Origin: an uncultured Anaeromyxobacter sp.
GTDB taxonomy: Bacteria > Myxococcota > Myxococcia > Myxococcales > Anaeromyxobacteraceae
Direction of reading: 5' to 3'
Length of the DNA stretch: 64,000 nt
Assembly: GCA_903904005.1 (NCBI GenBank)
Contig: CAIVAR010000021.1
Coordinates: 62,001-126,000 of the forward strand
The notes under the pieces are model-generated. The model did no database searches. It had not been told where the DNA came from and worked only from the letters and a program-made list of their open reading frames with translations. This document shows, in pieces, positions 7,844-17,100 of this stretch (positions within the stretch are counted from its first letter, which is position 1; each line of letters begins with the position of its first letter). The position numbers were made by a program, and so were the translations under genes.

Positions 7844-9015
7844 GCCCGTCGACCCGCGACCTCGGCGAGGAAGCTCCTCCCCGACCCCGGCTCGACGCCG
7901 AAGAACTCCGCCACCGTGGCCCCCAGGTCGGCGAAGCTCTCCCGCGTCCCGAGCGGCACCCCTTCCCGCCCCGGCACCCGGACCAGCAGCGGCACGTACT
8001 CCCGGGAATGGTCGGTCGAGGGCGTGGTGGGATCGCAACCGTGGTCGGCGGTGATGGCGAGCACGTCCCCTTCCCGCAGCCCCGCCAGCACCGGCGGCAG
8101 CCCGGCGTCCAGCGCCTCCAGCCCGCGCGCGTAGCCCTCCGCGTCGTTGCGGTGCCCCCAGAGGCTGTCGAAGTCGACCAGGTTCACGAAGAGGAGGCCC
8201 CGGTCCATGGTCCCGAGGGCTTCCACGGTCCGTCGCAGCCCGTCGGCATTGCCCTCGGTGTGGACGTCGCCGGAGAGGCCGCGCCTTCCGAAGATGTCGC
8301 CGATCTTCCCCACGCCGATGGCCGGGACCCCCGCCGCCTCGAGCCGCTCGAGCACGGTCGGGTGCGGCGGCACCATGGCGAAGTCCTTCCGGTCGTAGGT
8401 CCTCCGGTACGATCCCGGCGCCCCCGTGAACGGGCGCGCGATGACCCGCGCCACGCGGAGCGGATCGAGCTGGCGCCGCGCCTCCCTGCACCAGGCGTGA
8501 AGGGTGGCGACCGGGACCGTCTCCTCGTGCGCCGCCACCTGGAAGACCGAGTCGGCCGAGGTGTAGACGATGGGCTTGCCGGTGCGCTGGTGCTCGGGCC
8601 CGAGCTCCTCGATGATCTGGGTGCCGCTGGCGGCCCGGTTGGCGAGCACCCCTGGAACGCCGGTCGCCGCGATCCACGGGTCGAGCACCTCGGGCGGGAA
8701 GCCCCCGGGGAAGAAGGCGAACGGCTCCTCGAGCGGGACCCCCATCATCTCCCAGTGACCGGTGATGGTGTCCTTGCCGGGCGACCGCTCCGCCATTCGC
8801 CCCCACGACGCCTCGGGGCACTCCACCGGCGGCACGCCGAGGACGGGGACCACGTTGCCGAGCCCCATCCGTCCCAGGACCGGGAGCGAGAGCCCGCCCA
8901 CCGCCCGGCTCAGGTTCCCGAGCGTGTCGGACCCGGCGTCGCCGTAGTCGGCCGCGTCGGGCAGCGCGCCCGCGCCCACGCTGTCGGCCACCAGGATGAC
9001 GAAGCGTCCGGCCAC
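7840..9015 (-). CDS. deoB: Phosphopentomutase
   Basis: A 391-residue alkaline-phosphatase-superfamily enzyme that interconverts ribose/deoxyribose 1- and 5-phosphates with two Mn ions. The metal-binding start ILVADSVGAGALPDAADYGD, the GHWEMMGV segment and the late metal site ITADHGCDPTTPSTDHSREY are all present. Length is normal. It is the third gene of ttcA-deoC-deoB, 11 bases after deoC, feeding deoxyribose-5-phosphate to DeoC. Its last 4 bases overlap the stop of the convergent Sat-like gene. No nucleoside phosphorylase gene is in the window. Confidence 0.95.
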   Translation of the reverse strand: MAGRFVILVADSVGAGALPDAADYGDAGSDTLGNLSRAVGGLSLPVLGRMGLGNVVPVLGVPPVECPEASWGRMAERSPGKDTITGHWEMMGVPLEEPFAFFPGGFPPEVLDPWIAATGVPGVLANRAASGTQIIEELGPEHQRTGKPIVYTSADSVFQVAAHEETVPVATLHAWCREARRQLDPLRVARVIARPFTGAPGSYRRTYDRKDFAMVPPHPTVLERLEAAGVPAIGVGKIGDIFGRRGLSGDVHTEGNADGLRRTVEALGTMDRGLLFVNLVDFDSLWGHRNDAEGYARGLEALDAGLPPVLAGLREGDVLAITADHGCDPTTPSTDHSREYVPLLVRVPGREGVPLGTRESFADLGATVAEFFGVEPGSGRSFLAEVAGRRA

Positions 9016-9026
9016 GGCAGCCCCTT

Positions 9027-9713
9027 CTAGCCCCCGAAATGCCCCTCGACGATGGCGGGGCCGGAACTCGTGCCGATGCGGTCGGCCCCGGCGCGCACCA
9101 TGCGCAGCGCATCGTCGGCCGTCCGGATCCCGCCCGAGGCCTTCACCCCGACCGATGGCCCCACGGTCGCCCGCAGGAGCGCCACGTCCTCGGGGGTGGC
9201 CCCGCCGCCGGCGTACCCGGTGGAGGTCTTCACCCAGGAGGCGCCGGCCGCCTGCGCGAGCACGCAGGCCGCGATCTTCTCGTCGAGGCTGAGCCGGCTC
9301 GTCTCCAGGATCACCTTCACCGGGACCCGCGCCCCCTTCACCACCTCGGCGAGGTCGCGGAACACGCCGCCGTGGTCGCGGGCCTGGAGCGCCGCACGCC
9401 CCAGCACCACGTCGATCTCGCTGGCCCCGGCCGCAGCGGCCGCGCGGGCCTCCCGCGCCCGGGACTCGGTGCTGCCTCCCCCCGCGGGGAAGTCGACGGT
9501 CGCCACCACCGCCACCCCCGACCCGGCCAGCGCCCGGGCGGCACGGGCCACCTGGCTCGACCGCACGCAGACCGCCGCGAACCGGTGGCGACGGGCCTCC
9601 TCGCAGATCCGCAGGATGTCGGCCTCCACCGCGTCCTCCCGGAGCAGCGTGTGCTCCAGGAGCGGCGCGAGGTCGCGCGGGGTGCGGATCGAATCAGGGG
9701 AAATGGGTGCCAT
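9027..9713 (-). CDS. deoC: Deoxyribose-phosphate aldolase
   Basis: A 228-residue class I aldolase that splits 2-deoxyribose-5-phosphate into glyceraldehyde-3-phosphate and acetaldehyde. The Schiff-base region VPVKVILETSRL and the second active-site Lys region SWVKTSTGYAGGGATPEDV are clear. The TIM-barrel order and length are normal. It lies between ttcA (28-base gap) and deoB (11-base gap) on the same strand, so the deoxynucleoside-sugar pathway is co-transcribed. Confidence 0.95.
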   Translation of the reverse strand: MAPISPDSIRTPRDLAPLLEHTLLREDAVEADILRICEEARRHRFAAVCVRSSQVARAARALAGSGVAVVATVDFPAGGGSTESRAREARAAAAAGASEIDVVLGRAALQARDHGGVFRDLAEVVKGARVPVKVILETSRLSLDEKIAACVLAQAAGASWVKTSTGYAGGGATPEDVALLRATVGPSVGVKASGGIRTADDALRMVRAGADRIGTSSGPAIVEGHFGG

Positions 9714-9741
9714 GGTTGGCCTCCTCCTCAGCCTGCGCTGC

Positions 9742-10545
9742 CTACCCTGCCTCGACCTCGAACCAGGGATCCCGGCCGGTGGTCTCGCCGAGCCGCCTCT
9801 GGAGATCCCGGTCGAGCAGGTGGCTCGGGACCACCTTGGAGAGCGCGGTGAGCAGGTTGCCCTTCACGGCGGGGTGCTCGGCCTGGAGTCCGGCCAGCAG
9901 CGCCTTCACCCGCTTGCGCTGGAGGTTGGGCTGGGACCCGCAGAGATCGCAGGGCACGATCGGGAAGCCCATGGCCTCCGAGAAGGCGGCGATCTCCTCC
10001 TCGGCTGCGTAGGCCAGCGGACGGATGACCACGTTGCGCCCGTCGTCGGAGCGGAGCTTCACCGGCATGGTGGCGAGCCGCCCCGCGTAGAGCGCCGAGA
10101 GCAGCAGCGTCTCGATGAGGTCGTCGCGGTGGTGGCCGAGCGCGATCTTGTTGCAGCCCATCTCCACGGCGGCGTTGTAGAGGATGCCCCGGCGCAGCCG
10201 GGAACAGGCCGAGCAGTAGGTGCCTCCCTCCGGGACGATCCGCTTCACGATGGTGAGGGTGTCCTGGCGGAGCATCCGGTAGGGGACGCCGACCTTCTTG
10301 AAGTGCTCCTCGACGACGTGGGCGGGGAAGCCGGGGTGACCCTGGTCGAGGTTCACCGCCACCAGGTCGAACCCGATGGGCGCACGCTCCCGGAGGCGGG
10401 AAAGCAGGTGCAGGAGCGTGTAACTGTCCTTGCCGCCCGACACCGCGACGAGGATCTTGTCCCCCTCCTCCACGAGCTCGAAATCCTGGATCGCGCACGC
10501 CGTGTCCTTGAGCAGGCGCCGCTCCAGCCGTTCGGTCTCGTTCAT
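9742..10545 (-). CDS. ttcA: tRNA 2-thiocytidine(32) synthetase TtcA
   Basis: A 267-residue PP-loop enzyme that thiolates C32 of certain tRNAs. It has the ATP motif SGGKDS near residue 38, then two CxxC motifs (YCSACSRLRRG and PCDLCGSQPN) that hold the Fe-S cluster. The ATG at 10545 is preceded by GCTATACC, whose TATACC (10560-10555) makes a plausible -10 only 9 bases away, so the transcript leader would be about 3 bases. It leads the ttcA-deoC-deoB set; the functional link to deo genes is not evident. Confidence 0.92.
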   Translation of the reverse strand: MNETERLERRLLKDTACAIQDFELVEEGDKILVAVSGGKDSYTLLHLLSRLRERAPIGFDLVAVNLDQGHPGFPAHVVEEHFKKVGVPYRMLRQDTLTIVKRIVPEGGTYCSACSRLRRGILYNAAVEMGCNKIALGHHRDDLIETLLLSALYAGRLATMPVKLRSDDGRNVVIRPLAYAAEEEIAAFSEAMGFPIVPCDLCGSQPNLQRKRVKALLAGLQAEHPAVKGNLLTALSKVVPSHLLDRDLQRRLGETTGRDPWFEVEAG

Positions 10546-10554
10546 GCAAGGCGA

Positions 10555-10560
10555 GGTATA
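10555..10560 (-). promoter_or_regulatory. -10 box of ttcA
   Basis: TATACC on the minus strand, 9 bases before the ATG, implying a leader of about 3 bases. No good -35 is visible. It falls inside a 9-base-arm inverted repeat (10548-10556 / 10581-10589), most of which would then not be transcribed. Confidence 0.35.
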
Positions 10561-10594
10561 GCCCAGGCTTCGGTGGGGGGCCTCGCCTTTTCCT

Positions 10595-10623
10595 TTGACG
10601 GACCCCGGCGCTTTGGATAAACG
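10595..10623 (+). promoter_or_regulatory. Promoter of the FYDLN-acid gene
   Basis: TTGACG (10595-10600), 17-base spacer, TAAACG (10618-10623). The same TTGAC-N17-TAAA pattern appears before ctaA (11638) and the tRNA gene (13950), which supports all three as housekeeping promoters. Confidence 0.5.
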
Positions 10624-10648
10624 GCGCGCACGTCCGCAGGGGAGAGCA

Positions 10649-10906
10649 ATGGCGCCGAAGGATCTCGGAAACAAGCACACCTGCTTCAAGTGCCAGACGA
10701 AGTTCTACGATCTGCGCAAGCCCGTCGCGGTCTGCCCGAAGTGCGGGGCAGACCAGCGGGAGTGCCCGGTCATCAAGGCGCCGCCGGGGGAGAAGCGCGC
10801 CCGCGCGGCTCAGCGGAAGCCGGAGGCGGCCGTCGAACCGCTCGACGGAGAGGACGAGGTTCCCCTCGAGGAGGATGAAGAGGCCGTCGAGGAAGAGGAC
10901 TCGTAG
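10649..10906 (+). CDS. FYDLN-acid zinc-ribbon protein (TIGR02300 type)
   Basis: An 85-residue protein. The zinc ribbon CFKC ... CPKC brackets the family hallmark KFYDLRKP. A basic stretch ([10 protein letters not shown]) follows, and then a very acidic tail ([14 protein letters not shown]). GGGGAGAG before the ATG at 10649 supports the start. It has its own promoter and is single. The family occurs widely in alpha- and deltaproteobacteria and has no defined role that I know. Confidence 0.85.
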   Translation: MAPKDLGNKHTCFKCQTKFYDLRKPVAVCPKCGADQRECPVIKAPPGEKRARAAQRKPEAAVEPLDGEDEVPLEEDEEAVEEEDS

Positions 10907-10912
10907 CCCCGT

Positions 10913-11575
10913 TCAGTTGCCGAAGGTGAAGTCGAGCACGGCCGCCCCCGACGCGGGGACGGTCGCGCTGCCCTTCCGCTCCCCCAGCTTCTCGTGCCAC
11001 GCCGTCACCTCGTAGGTGCCTGGCGGGATCCCCGCGATCGAGAAGGCGCCGTCGGCGCCGCTCACCGCCGCAGGTCCCTCCACCACCCAGACGAACGCGC
11101 TCATCCAGGCGTGGACGTCGCAGCGGACCACCACGAGCCCCGGCTTCTTCAGCTGGCGCGACAGCCGGGAGTCCTTCGACGGCATGGCCAGGTTGAAGGC
11201 AGTGGCCTGCCCCAGGTAGCCGTGGACGTTGTGGAGCGTCGGGTCGCCGTTCACCACGTCGAGCGTGCTGCCGACGGGAAGGGCCTGCACGTGGGGCAGG
11301 TACCGGCAACCGTGCTGGTCGAGCGTCCCCTTGCCCGGAGCCGGGGCCGGCACCCCCTTCACGACCACGACCACGTTCCGGAGCATGCCCGCCGCCACCT
11401 GCACCGCCTCGTCGGGCACCGAGTCGCCGCAGATGGCCCGCTCCTTGGTCGTCTCGAGCGTGGCCGCCGGCGGCGGCGCCCCCTGGAACCGGACCACGCC
11501 GCGGAGGTCCCCGGCCGGGGTGGTCAGGGGTGCGATGGCGAGGAGCAGGGCTGCGACGAGGACGGGTCGGTTCAT
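10913..11575 (-). CDS. Exported cupredoxin-like / carboxypeptidase-regulatory-like protein
   Basis: A 220-residue protein counted from MNRPVL; another ATG lies 4 codons upstream (11587). A Sec signal peptide (VLVAALLLAIAPLTTPAG) is followed by a beta-sandwich. Its TLHNVHGYL and VRCDVHAWMSAF give a His plus Cys-x2-His-x2-Met arrangement resembling a type 1 copper site. The C-terminal half has a carboxypeptidase-regulatory-like fold (GAFSIAGIPPGTYEVTAWHE). It diverges from ctaA, so a link to cytochrome oxidase copper or electron transfer is plausible but unproven. An FNR-like box lies in the shared upstream region. Confidence 0.65.
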   Translation of the reverse strand: MNRPVLVAALLLAIAPLTTPAGDLRGVVRFQGAPPPAATLETTKERAICGDSVPDEAVQVAAGMLRNVVVVVKGVPAPAPGKGTLDQHGCRYLPHVQALPVGSTLDVVNGDPTLHNVHGYLGQATAFNLAMPSKDSRLSRQLKKPGLVVVRCDVHAWMSAFVWVVEGPAAVSGADGAFSIAGIPPGTYEVTAWHEKLGERKGSATVPASGAAVLDFTFGN

Positions 11576-11637
11576 GCCCCGATCCATACCCCGTCCGGAG
11601 CCCGGAGCGGACCCCCTGGCGGGTGCTCCACGACCCC

Positions 11638-11651
11638 TTGACCTGGATCAG
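11638..11651. promoter_or_regulatory. FNR/DNR-like box TTGACCTGGATCAG
   Basis: TTGAC-N4-ATCAG is close to the CRP/FNR-family anaerobic box TTGAT-N4-ATCAA. It coincides with the ctaA -35, where binding would repress heme A synthesis without oxygen. It may also act on the divergent cupredoxin-like gene 63 bases away. Confidence 0.45.
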
Positions 11652-11666
11652 GCTGCTTCTTAAATG
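11638..11666 (+). promoter_or_regulatory. ctaA promoter
   Basis: TTGACC at 11638-11643, then a 17-base spacer and TAAATG at 11661-11666 (TTAAAT one base earlier is a closer -10). The ATG is at 11678, so the leader is only a few bases and no ribosome site is seen. Confidence 0.5.
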
Positions 11667-11677
11667 ACCGTTCACCC

Positions 11678-12598
11678 ATGCTGGAGTTCCGCCTCGCCAG
11701 GGCCACGGCCGCCGCCACCTTCGCCCTCCTCGTCATCGGGGGCATGGTGCACGCCACCGGCTCCTCCCTCGCCTGCCCGGACTGGCCCCTCTGCTACGGC
11801 CAGTTCTTCCCGGCGATGGAGGGAGGCGTCCTCTTCGAGCACGGCCACCGGCTCGTCGCCCTCGCCGTCTCGGTCCTCACCCTCTCGCTCGCGGTGACCG
11901 TGTGGCGCCGGCGGCGGGAGACGGCGGTGCGGGTGGGCGCGCTCGTCGCGCTCGGGCTGGTGCTCTTCCAGGCCTCGCTCGGCGCCCTCACCGTGGTGTG
12001 GAAGCTGCCGCTCGTCGTCTCCTCCGGACACCTCGCAACCTCGATGGCCTTCTTCTCGGTGCTCGTCTGGCTCACCTGGCGGCTCGCGCCCGGGACCGGG
12101 GGGTCCGCCGACGCCCCGGCGCCGGCCGGCGTGCGCGCGATCGCCGGGGCCGCGGCGCTCGCCACCTACCTCCAGATCGTCCTCGGCGCCCTCGTCCGCC
12201 ACACCGGCTCCGGGCTCGCCTGCGGCACGACCGTGGTCCTCTGCGAGGGCGCGGCCTGGCCGGCGGGAGGTCCTGCCCAGCTGGTCACGCTCCACCGGTT
12301 CGCCGGCGTGCTCGTCGCGCTGCTGGTCATCGCCGCCGCCGTCGCAGCCCTTCGCTCGGGACCGCTCCGGGCTCGCCCCGCCGCGCGGATCGCTCCCGCC
12401 CTGGTCGTCGTCCAGGTGCTCCTCGGCGCCTGGACCGTCTGGAGCATGATCTCGGTTGGCGCGGTCAGCCTGCACCTCGCCGGCGGCGCCCTGCTCCTCG
12501 CCGATTCCCTCCTGCTGTTCCTCCTCCTCGGTCCCCAGCCGGTCGCCCAGCGCGCCGGCGGTGACCGCGTTCCCGGACTCGTACCCGCTGCGGGGTGA
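11678..12598 (+). CDS. ctaA: Heme A synthase
   Basis: A 306-residue membrane enzyme that oxidises the C8 methyl of heme O to make heme A for cytochrome aa3 oxidase. About eight helices are arranged as two similar four-helix halves. The heme-ligand His regions FEHGHRLVAL and VTLHRFAGVLVAL and the repeated HATGSSLACPDWPLC / HTGSGLACGTTVVLC motifs with paired Cys are present. ctaB follows within 10 bases. Confidence 0.93.
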   Translation: MLEFRLARATAAATFALLVIGGMVHATGSSLACPDWPLCYGQFFPAMEGGVLFEHGHRLVALAVSVLTLSLAVTVWRRRRETAVRVGALVALGLVLFQASLGALTVVWKLPLVVSSGHLATSMAFFSVLVWLTWRLAPGTGGSADAPAPAGVRAIAGAAALATYLQIVLGALVRHTGSGLACGTTVVLCEGAAWPAGGPAQLVTLHRFAGVLVALLVIAAAVAALRSGPLRARPAARIAPALVVVQVLLGAWTVWSMISVGAVSLHLAGGALLLADSLLLFLLLGPQPVAQRAGGDRVPGLVPAAG

Positions 12599-12604
12599 GA
12601 CGTG

Positions 12605-13513
12605 ATGCCGACCCAGAGCCGAACCGCCGCACATACCCTTCCTTCTCCCCTGCAGGCGCTGCGCGGGCTCGGCGACCTCTTCGCCCTCGCCAAGCCCCGC
12701 CTCTCCGGCATGGTGGTCTCGACCACCGCGGCCGGGCTCTGGCTCGCCCCGGAGCAGCCCTCGGCCCCCCGCGCCGCGGCCGTGCTCGTCGGCACCGGCA
12801 TGGTGGTCGGCGCGGCCAACGTGCTCAACAACTACCTCGAGCGTGACGTCGACTCGCTCATGCGCCGCACCTGGGGGCGCCCGCTCCCGGCCGGACGGAT
12901 CGAGCCGGCCACGGCGCTGGCGCTCGGCATCGGGATGCCGGCCTTCGCCATCCCCATGCTGGCCTACGCGGCGAACCCGCTCACCGCCCTCCTCGCCCTC
13001 GTCGCGCTCGTCAGCTACGCCTTCGTCTACACCCCCATGAAGCGCTGGACCACCGCTGCGCTCTTCGTCGGGGCCATCCCCGGCGCCATCCCCCCGCTCA
13101 TGGGCTGGACGGCGGCCACCGGCGGCATCGACGCCCGCGGTCTCGCCCTCTTCGCGCTGCTCTTCGTCTGGCAGCTGCCCCACTTCCTCGCCATCTCCAT
13201 CTACCTGAAGGAGGACTACGCGCGCGGCGGCCTCAAGGTCTTCGCGCTCGTCCACGGGGAGCGTTCGGCGAAGATCTGGGCGCTCGGCACGAGCGCGCTG
13301 CTCGTCCCGGTGGGGATGCTCCCCGCCTTCCTGGGCATGGCCAGCTGGGGTTACGGCGCGGTGGCCGCCCTGCTCGGCGGCGGGCTCTCGCTCGCGGCGG
13401 CGAGCGGACTCGGGCGCCCCGAGGGGGAGGCGCGCTGGGCGCGGAACTTCTTCCTCTCCACGCTGCTCTACCTCGTGGCCATCTTCATCGCCCTGTTCCT
13501 GGGCGCGCGGTAG
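12605..13513 (+). CDS. ctaB: Protoheme IX farnesyltransferase (heme O synthase)
   Basis: A 302-residue UbiA-family prenyltransferase with about eight or nine helices that adds farnesyl to heme B. The Asp-rich motif NNYLERDVDSLMRRTWGRP and the second motif YTPMKRWT are clear. GTG at 12602 directly before the ATG is an alternative start. It lies between ctaA and a DUF420 gene, giving the heme A branch as one operon. Confidence 0.93.
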   Translation: MPTQSRTAAHTLPSPLQALRGLGDLFALAKPRLSGMVVSTTAAGLWLAPEQPSAPRAAAVLVGTGMVVGAANVLNNYLERDVDSLMRRTWGRPLPAGRIEPATALALGIGMPAFAIPMLAYAANPLTALLALVALVSYAFVYTPMKRWTTAALFVGAIPGAIPPLMGWTAATGGIDARGLALFALLFVWQLPHFLAISIYLKEDYARGGLKVFALVHGERSAKIWALGTSALLVPVGMLPAFLGMASWGYGAVAALLGGGLSLAAASGLGRPEGEARWARNFFLSTLLYLVAIFIALFLGAR

Positions 13514-13521
13514 CCCGCCCC

Positions 13522-13953
13522 ATGAACCTCGGGGAGATCCTTCCGCCGGTGAACGCCGGCATGAACGCCACCAGCGCGGTGCTGCTCGTGATGGGCTGGC
13601 GTGCCGTCCGCGCCGGCGATCGGGTCCGCCACCGCGCCCTCATGCTCTCGGCGCTGGGCGTGTCGGCGCTCTTCCTCGTCGGGTACCTGACCCGGGTCGC
13701 CCTCACCGGCACCCACCGCTTCCCCGGCACCGGCGCGCTGCGGACCGCCTACCTGCTTCTCCTCGGCTCCCACACCGTCCTCGCGGCCGCGATCGTGCCG
13801 CTCATCGGCTTCGCCCTCTTCCACGCCTGGAAGGGAAACTTCGAGTCCCACCGGCGGGTGGCCCGCTACACCTTCCCGGCCTGGCTCTACGTCTCGGTGA
13901 CCGGCGTCCTCGTCTACGTGATGCTCTACTGGGTGGCGCCGAAGGTCTCTTGA
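13522..13953 (+). CDS. DUF420 membrane protein (CtaM/YozB-like)
   Basis: A 143-residue protein with four helices. It has the family's conserved His positions (DRVRHRALM, GTHRFPGT, SHTVLAA, FESHRRVARYTFPAWLYVSVTG). DUF420 proteins are needed for cytochrome oxidase assembly in Firmicutes (CtaM). It starts 9 bases after ctaB. Its stop codon overlaps the TTGACA of the tRNA promoter. Confidence 0.8.
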   Translation: MNLGEILPPVNAGMNATSAVLLVMGWRAVRAGDRVRHRALMLSALGVSALFLVGYLTRVALTGTHRFPGTGALRTAYLLLLGSHTVLAAAIVPLIGFALFHAWKGNFESHRRVARYTFPAWLYVSVTGVLVYVMLYWVAPKVS

Positions 13954-13978
13954 CACCCGCCGTCCCGACCCGTAAACA
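13950..13978 (+). promoter_or_regulatory. tRNA-Ala promoter
   Basis: A consensus TTGACA (13950-13955), 17-base spacer, TAAACA (13973-13978), 37 bases before the mature tRNA. The -35 overlaps the stop codon of the DUF420 gene. Confidence 0.5.
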
Positions 13979-13983
13979 AGCCC

Positions 13984-14004
13984 CCTCCCCGCTTCCCGGG
14001 GAGG
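13984..14004 (+). terminator. GC hairpin between DUF420 gene and tRNA
   Basis: CCTCCCC / GGGGAGG, 7-base arms with a 7-base loop. Only CTTTGA follows, so as a terminator for the cta operon it is weak. If the promoter at 13950 is right, it is instead a hairpin in the tRNA leader. Confidence 0.35.
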
Positions 14005-14015
14005 CTTTGAGGTAC

Positions 14016-14091
14016 GGGGCTGTAGCTCAGCTGGGAGAGCGCTAGAATCGCACTCTAGAGGTCTGGGGTTCGATCCCCCACAGCTCCACCA
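14016..14091 (+). tRNA. tRNA-Ala (CGC)
   Basis: A 76-base cloverleaf. Acceptor GGGGCTG pairs with CAGCTCC, including the G3-U70 wobble that defines alanine tRNAs. The D stem is GCTC/GAGC, the anticodon stem CTAGA/TCTAG has loop ATCGCAC (anticodon CGC, reads GCG), and the T arm is TGGGG TTCGATC CCCCA. The CCA end is encoded. Confidence 0.96.
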
Positions 14092-14109
14092 TTTTACGAA
14101 GGAATACCG

Positions 14110-14145
14110 GGCGGTTCGGAGACAACTCCGGACCGCCTCTTCTTT
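14110..14145 (+). terminator. Intrinsic terminator after tRNA-Ala
   Basis: A 12-base-pair stem GGCGGTTCGGAG/CTCCGGACCGCC, loop ACAA, followed by TCTTCTTT. It lies 18 bases after the tRNA and faces the convergent lipoprotein gene. Confidence 0.85.
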
Positions 14146-14167
14146 GACGCTCCGTGACTCTGCCCCG

Positions 14168-17100
14168 TCACTTCCCGGTCAGGCGAGAGCAGATGCTCGT
14201 GCCCGCCCACGCCCCCATGGCGGCATCCATGATGCCAACCAGGTCGGCCACCTTCGAGGCCGCGTCCGCCCCGGCGGCACCGAGCACCGGACCCACGGCG
14301 CCGGTGGCGATGGCGCAGGCCAGGTCGTCGACGTTCCCGATGTCCCCGGGCTGGACCTCGAGCGTGGCGAGGGTGAGCGTGGCGTCGTGCAGCTTCGAGA
14401 GCTTGGTCTGCTCCAGCGAGAGCAGCACCCCGAAGCCGAAGCTCGCGCCCATGACCGAGGCGGCCACCCCGACGTTGTTGAGAATGTTCGTGGCCCGGTT
14501 GTAGACCGCGTCGATCTCCTGGACCTCGCCCCCGCCGCTCCCGTCGGGCAGCACACCGAGCAGCGTGCCGTTCCGCGGCGTCACCGCCCAGAAGGCGGCC
14601 GAGGAAGCATCCTGCGCCACGTAGCGCACACGCGCCCGCCACGCCGGATCGTCGGCCATCCCGGAGAGCGACGCGAGCGCCACGGCGTCCACTCCCTTGA
14701 GCACGCTCTCGACCTTCCGCCCGGCCGGGACGAGGACCAGCTCCTTCCCCGCCAGCAGCGACCCGGTCGAGGTCGTGTAGCGCGCCTGCTCCACGAGCGC
14801 GAGACGGGCCGTCCGCTCCATCGTGCGCTGCGTGCCCGCCTCCGCCCCCGCCCCCACCGTCGCCACGCGCAGGAGGGGCAGGACGTCCACCCGGCGAAGG
14901 CCGGGGAGGCCCGGCCGCCGGCGGGAGGTGGTGAGCACCGCGCTCAGCCCCTGCGAGAAGGTCACCAGGTCGCCGTCCCCGGAGCGCCAGAGCCGGGGGA
15001 AGAAGGCGAATGGCTCGGGCGTGACGCCGTACGTCGCCCGGCCGAGCTCGGCGACGATCGCCTTCCGATCACGGGACTTCACCGCCCGCAACAGCGGCTC
15101 CTGGGCGAGCATGCCGGTGAGCACGTCGTCGATCCACGCCGACGGCGTGGGGGCATCACCCTCGAAGCTCAGCAGGGCCGTGCCGAGGAGGGCCGCCTCC
15201 ACCTCACCGGGAGCCCCCTCCACCAGCGGGCGGAGGTAGCGGTTGGCCCCGGACTGGACGCTCACGTAGAGGCCGGAGAGCGCGTCGGGCGCCACCCGGT
15301 CGGAGACGGCCGGGACGGTGTACTTCGCGGTGGCCGACACGTCCCGCCCGGCGATCTCGACGCGCACGGTCCGCTCCCCGGTGGCATCCGCCGGCGCGGT
15401 GTACCGGAGACGGTGCGCCGCCGCGGTGCGGGCCGCGACCAGGCGCTGGATCGCCCGGATCGCGTCGTCCGGATTGGCGGCCGTCACCGCCTCGCCGCCC
15501 GCTGCTGCGGCCAGCGCGGCGAGCGACTTCCCGTCGGTCTTTCCCACGCCGACCACCACCGCCGGCGGACCCACGGCGATGTTCGAGAGGAACTCCGGGG
15601 TCGGCCGGTCGGTCGCCGCACCGTCGGTGATGAGCACCACCACGGTCGGGTCGGCGGCGGTGCGCGCCTGGGACATCGTCTGCCAGAGCCGCGACTCGAA
15701 GGTCTTGGGGAGGTGGCGGCGGGCCGAGGCCTCGATGTCGGCGGGGGCGGTGAGCCAGGGCTCGGCGACCGGGCTCTCGCCCACCGCACGGACGCCCAGC
15801 CGCAGCGTGGGGTCGTCGCCCAGGAGCCTCTCGGCGAGCGCGCGCGTGAGTTCGACCGCGCCGCGGTCGCGGAAGGCCTCCGGCAGGCTTCGCGACCCGT
15901 CGAGCAGCAGGAGGACGCGGGGTGCCGGGTGGTTGCGGGTGAGCAGCGCCACCACCGGCGCGTCGTCCCGGACGACGAAGGCGCTGGCGGGAAGACCGTC
16001 CACGAGCGCGCCCTTGGCGTCCCGGGCTGTGACGGCCAGGCTCACCGTCGGGAAGCTGACGGGGCGGGCCCGCGCCTCCAGCGAGGCGACCCGGGCCGAG
16101 AGCGCGGCGCTCCCTTCCGGCTCGGCCACCGGCTCGTCGTCGATGCGCACCGAGCCGTCGCCGCCGACGTCGATGACGGAGCCGCCCAGGGTGACGGCGC
16201 GCCCGGTGCGGGTCTGCGCCGCGTAGTCGGCCACCGGGATGTCGGCGCCGCGCAGCGCCAGCATGGGAACCACCACCCGCACGTCGCCCACCCGCATCGA
16301 GAGCAGCCGCTCCGCCTTGACCGGTGGCGCGAATCCTACGACCACCTGCCGCCCCGCGAGCTCGTCGGCGCGCCACTCCGCGCCGACCAGCTCGACCAGT
16401 TCCGCGGGGGCGGAGGCGCGGGTCATGTGGATGGCGAGGCGGACCGTCGGCGTCGGGGAGGGCTCGGGGGCGGCCGATGGCTTCCCGATGAGCTGCGGGC
16501 GGTCGAACTCGGCCCCGGGGAGGCTGGGGCTCGCGAGCCGGTCTCCCTTGGGCGTCGACACGCGGACCAGCGGGAGCTCGATCGACTTGAGCGACCGGGG
16601 AGCCGAGCTCGTCCCTCGCGCGTCACCGGCGAGACCGAGGAGCCGCCCGGCGAGCGCCGCGGCGCCCCGATCGTCGGGGTCGAGCGGTGCCACCCGCGCC
16701 GGAGGGGCGGCGCCGGAGAGCGAGGCGGTGACGGCAGCCTCCTCGCCGGGCGCGAACCGCGGCGCGAAGGGCGGACGCTCCGGTCCGCGCAGGAGCACGA
16801 GCGGGTCACCGTCCGGGAGGGCGACGCGCCCCACGACGACGGAGGCCTCGAACCCGGCCTCTCGGTAGAGCTGCGCCAGGAGCTCGGCCTTCTCGCGCGG
16901 CGTGCCCGCGCCGTAGCGGAGCGCCCCGCGGGTGCCCCATCGCATCGCACGCGTCGGGGCGGAGAATCCGTCCTCGCCGTCGGGGAGCGTGCGGATCTGG
17001 TCGCGCACGAAGAGGTGCAACCCCTCGACGTCCTTCTTCGCCACCATGCCGCGGGCGACGACGGCGAGGTGATCGGGGGAGCGTCGCACCGTCTCCCGGA

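Noticed and set aside
10548-10589. 9-base-arm inverted repeat (AAGGCGAGG / CCTCGCCTT) followed by TTTTCC, seen as a possible ttcA translation switch or a terminator
   Set aside because: The ttcA -10 box lies inside it and the predicted start is near 10548, so the hairpin would hardly be transcribed; no gene upstream on + needs the terminator.
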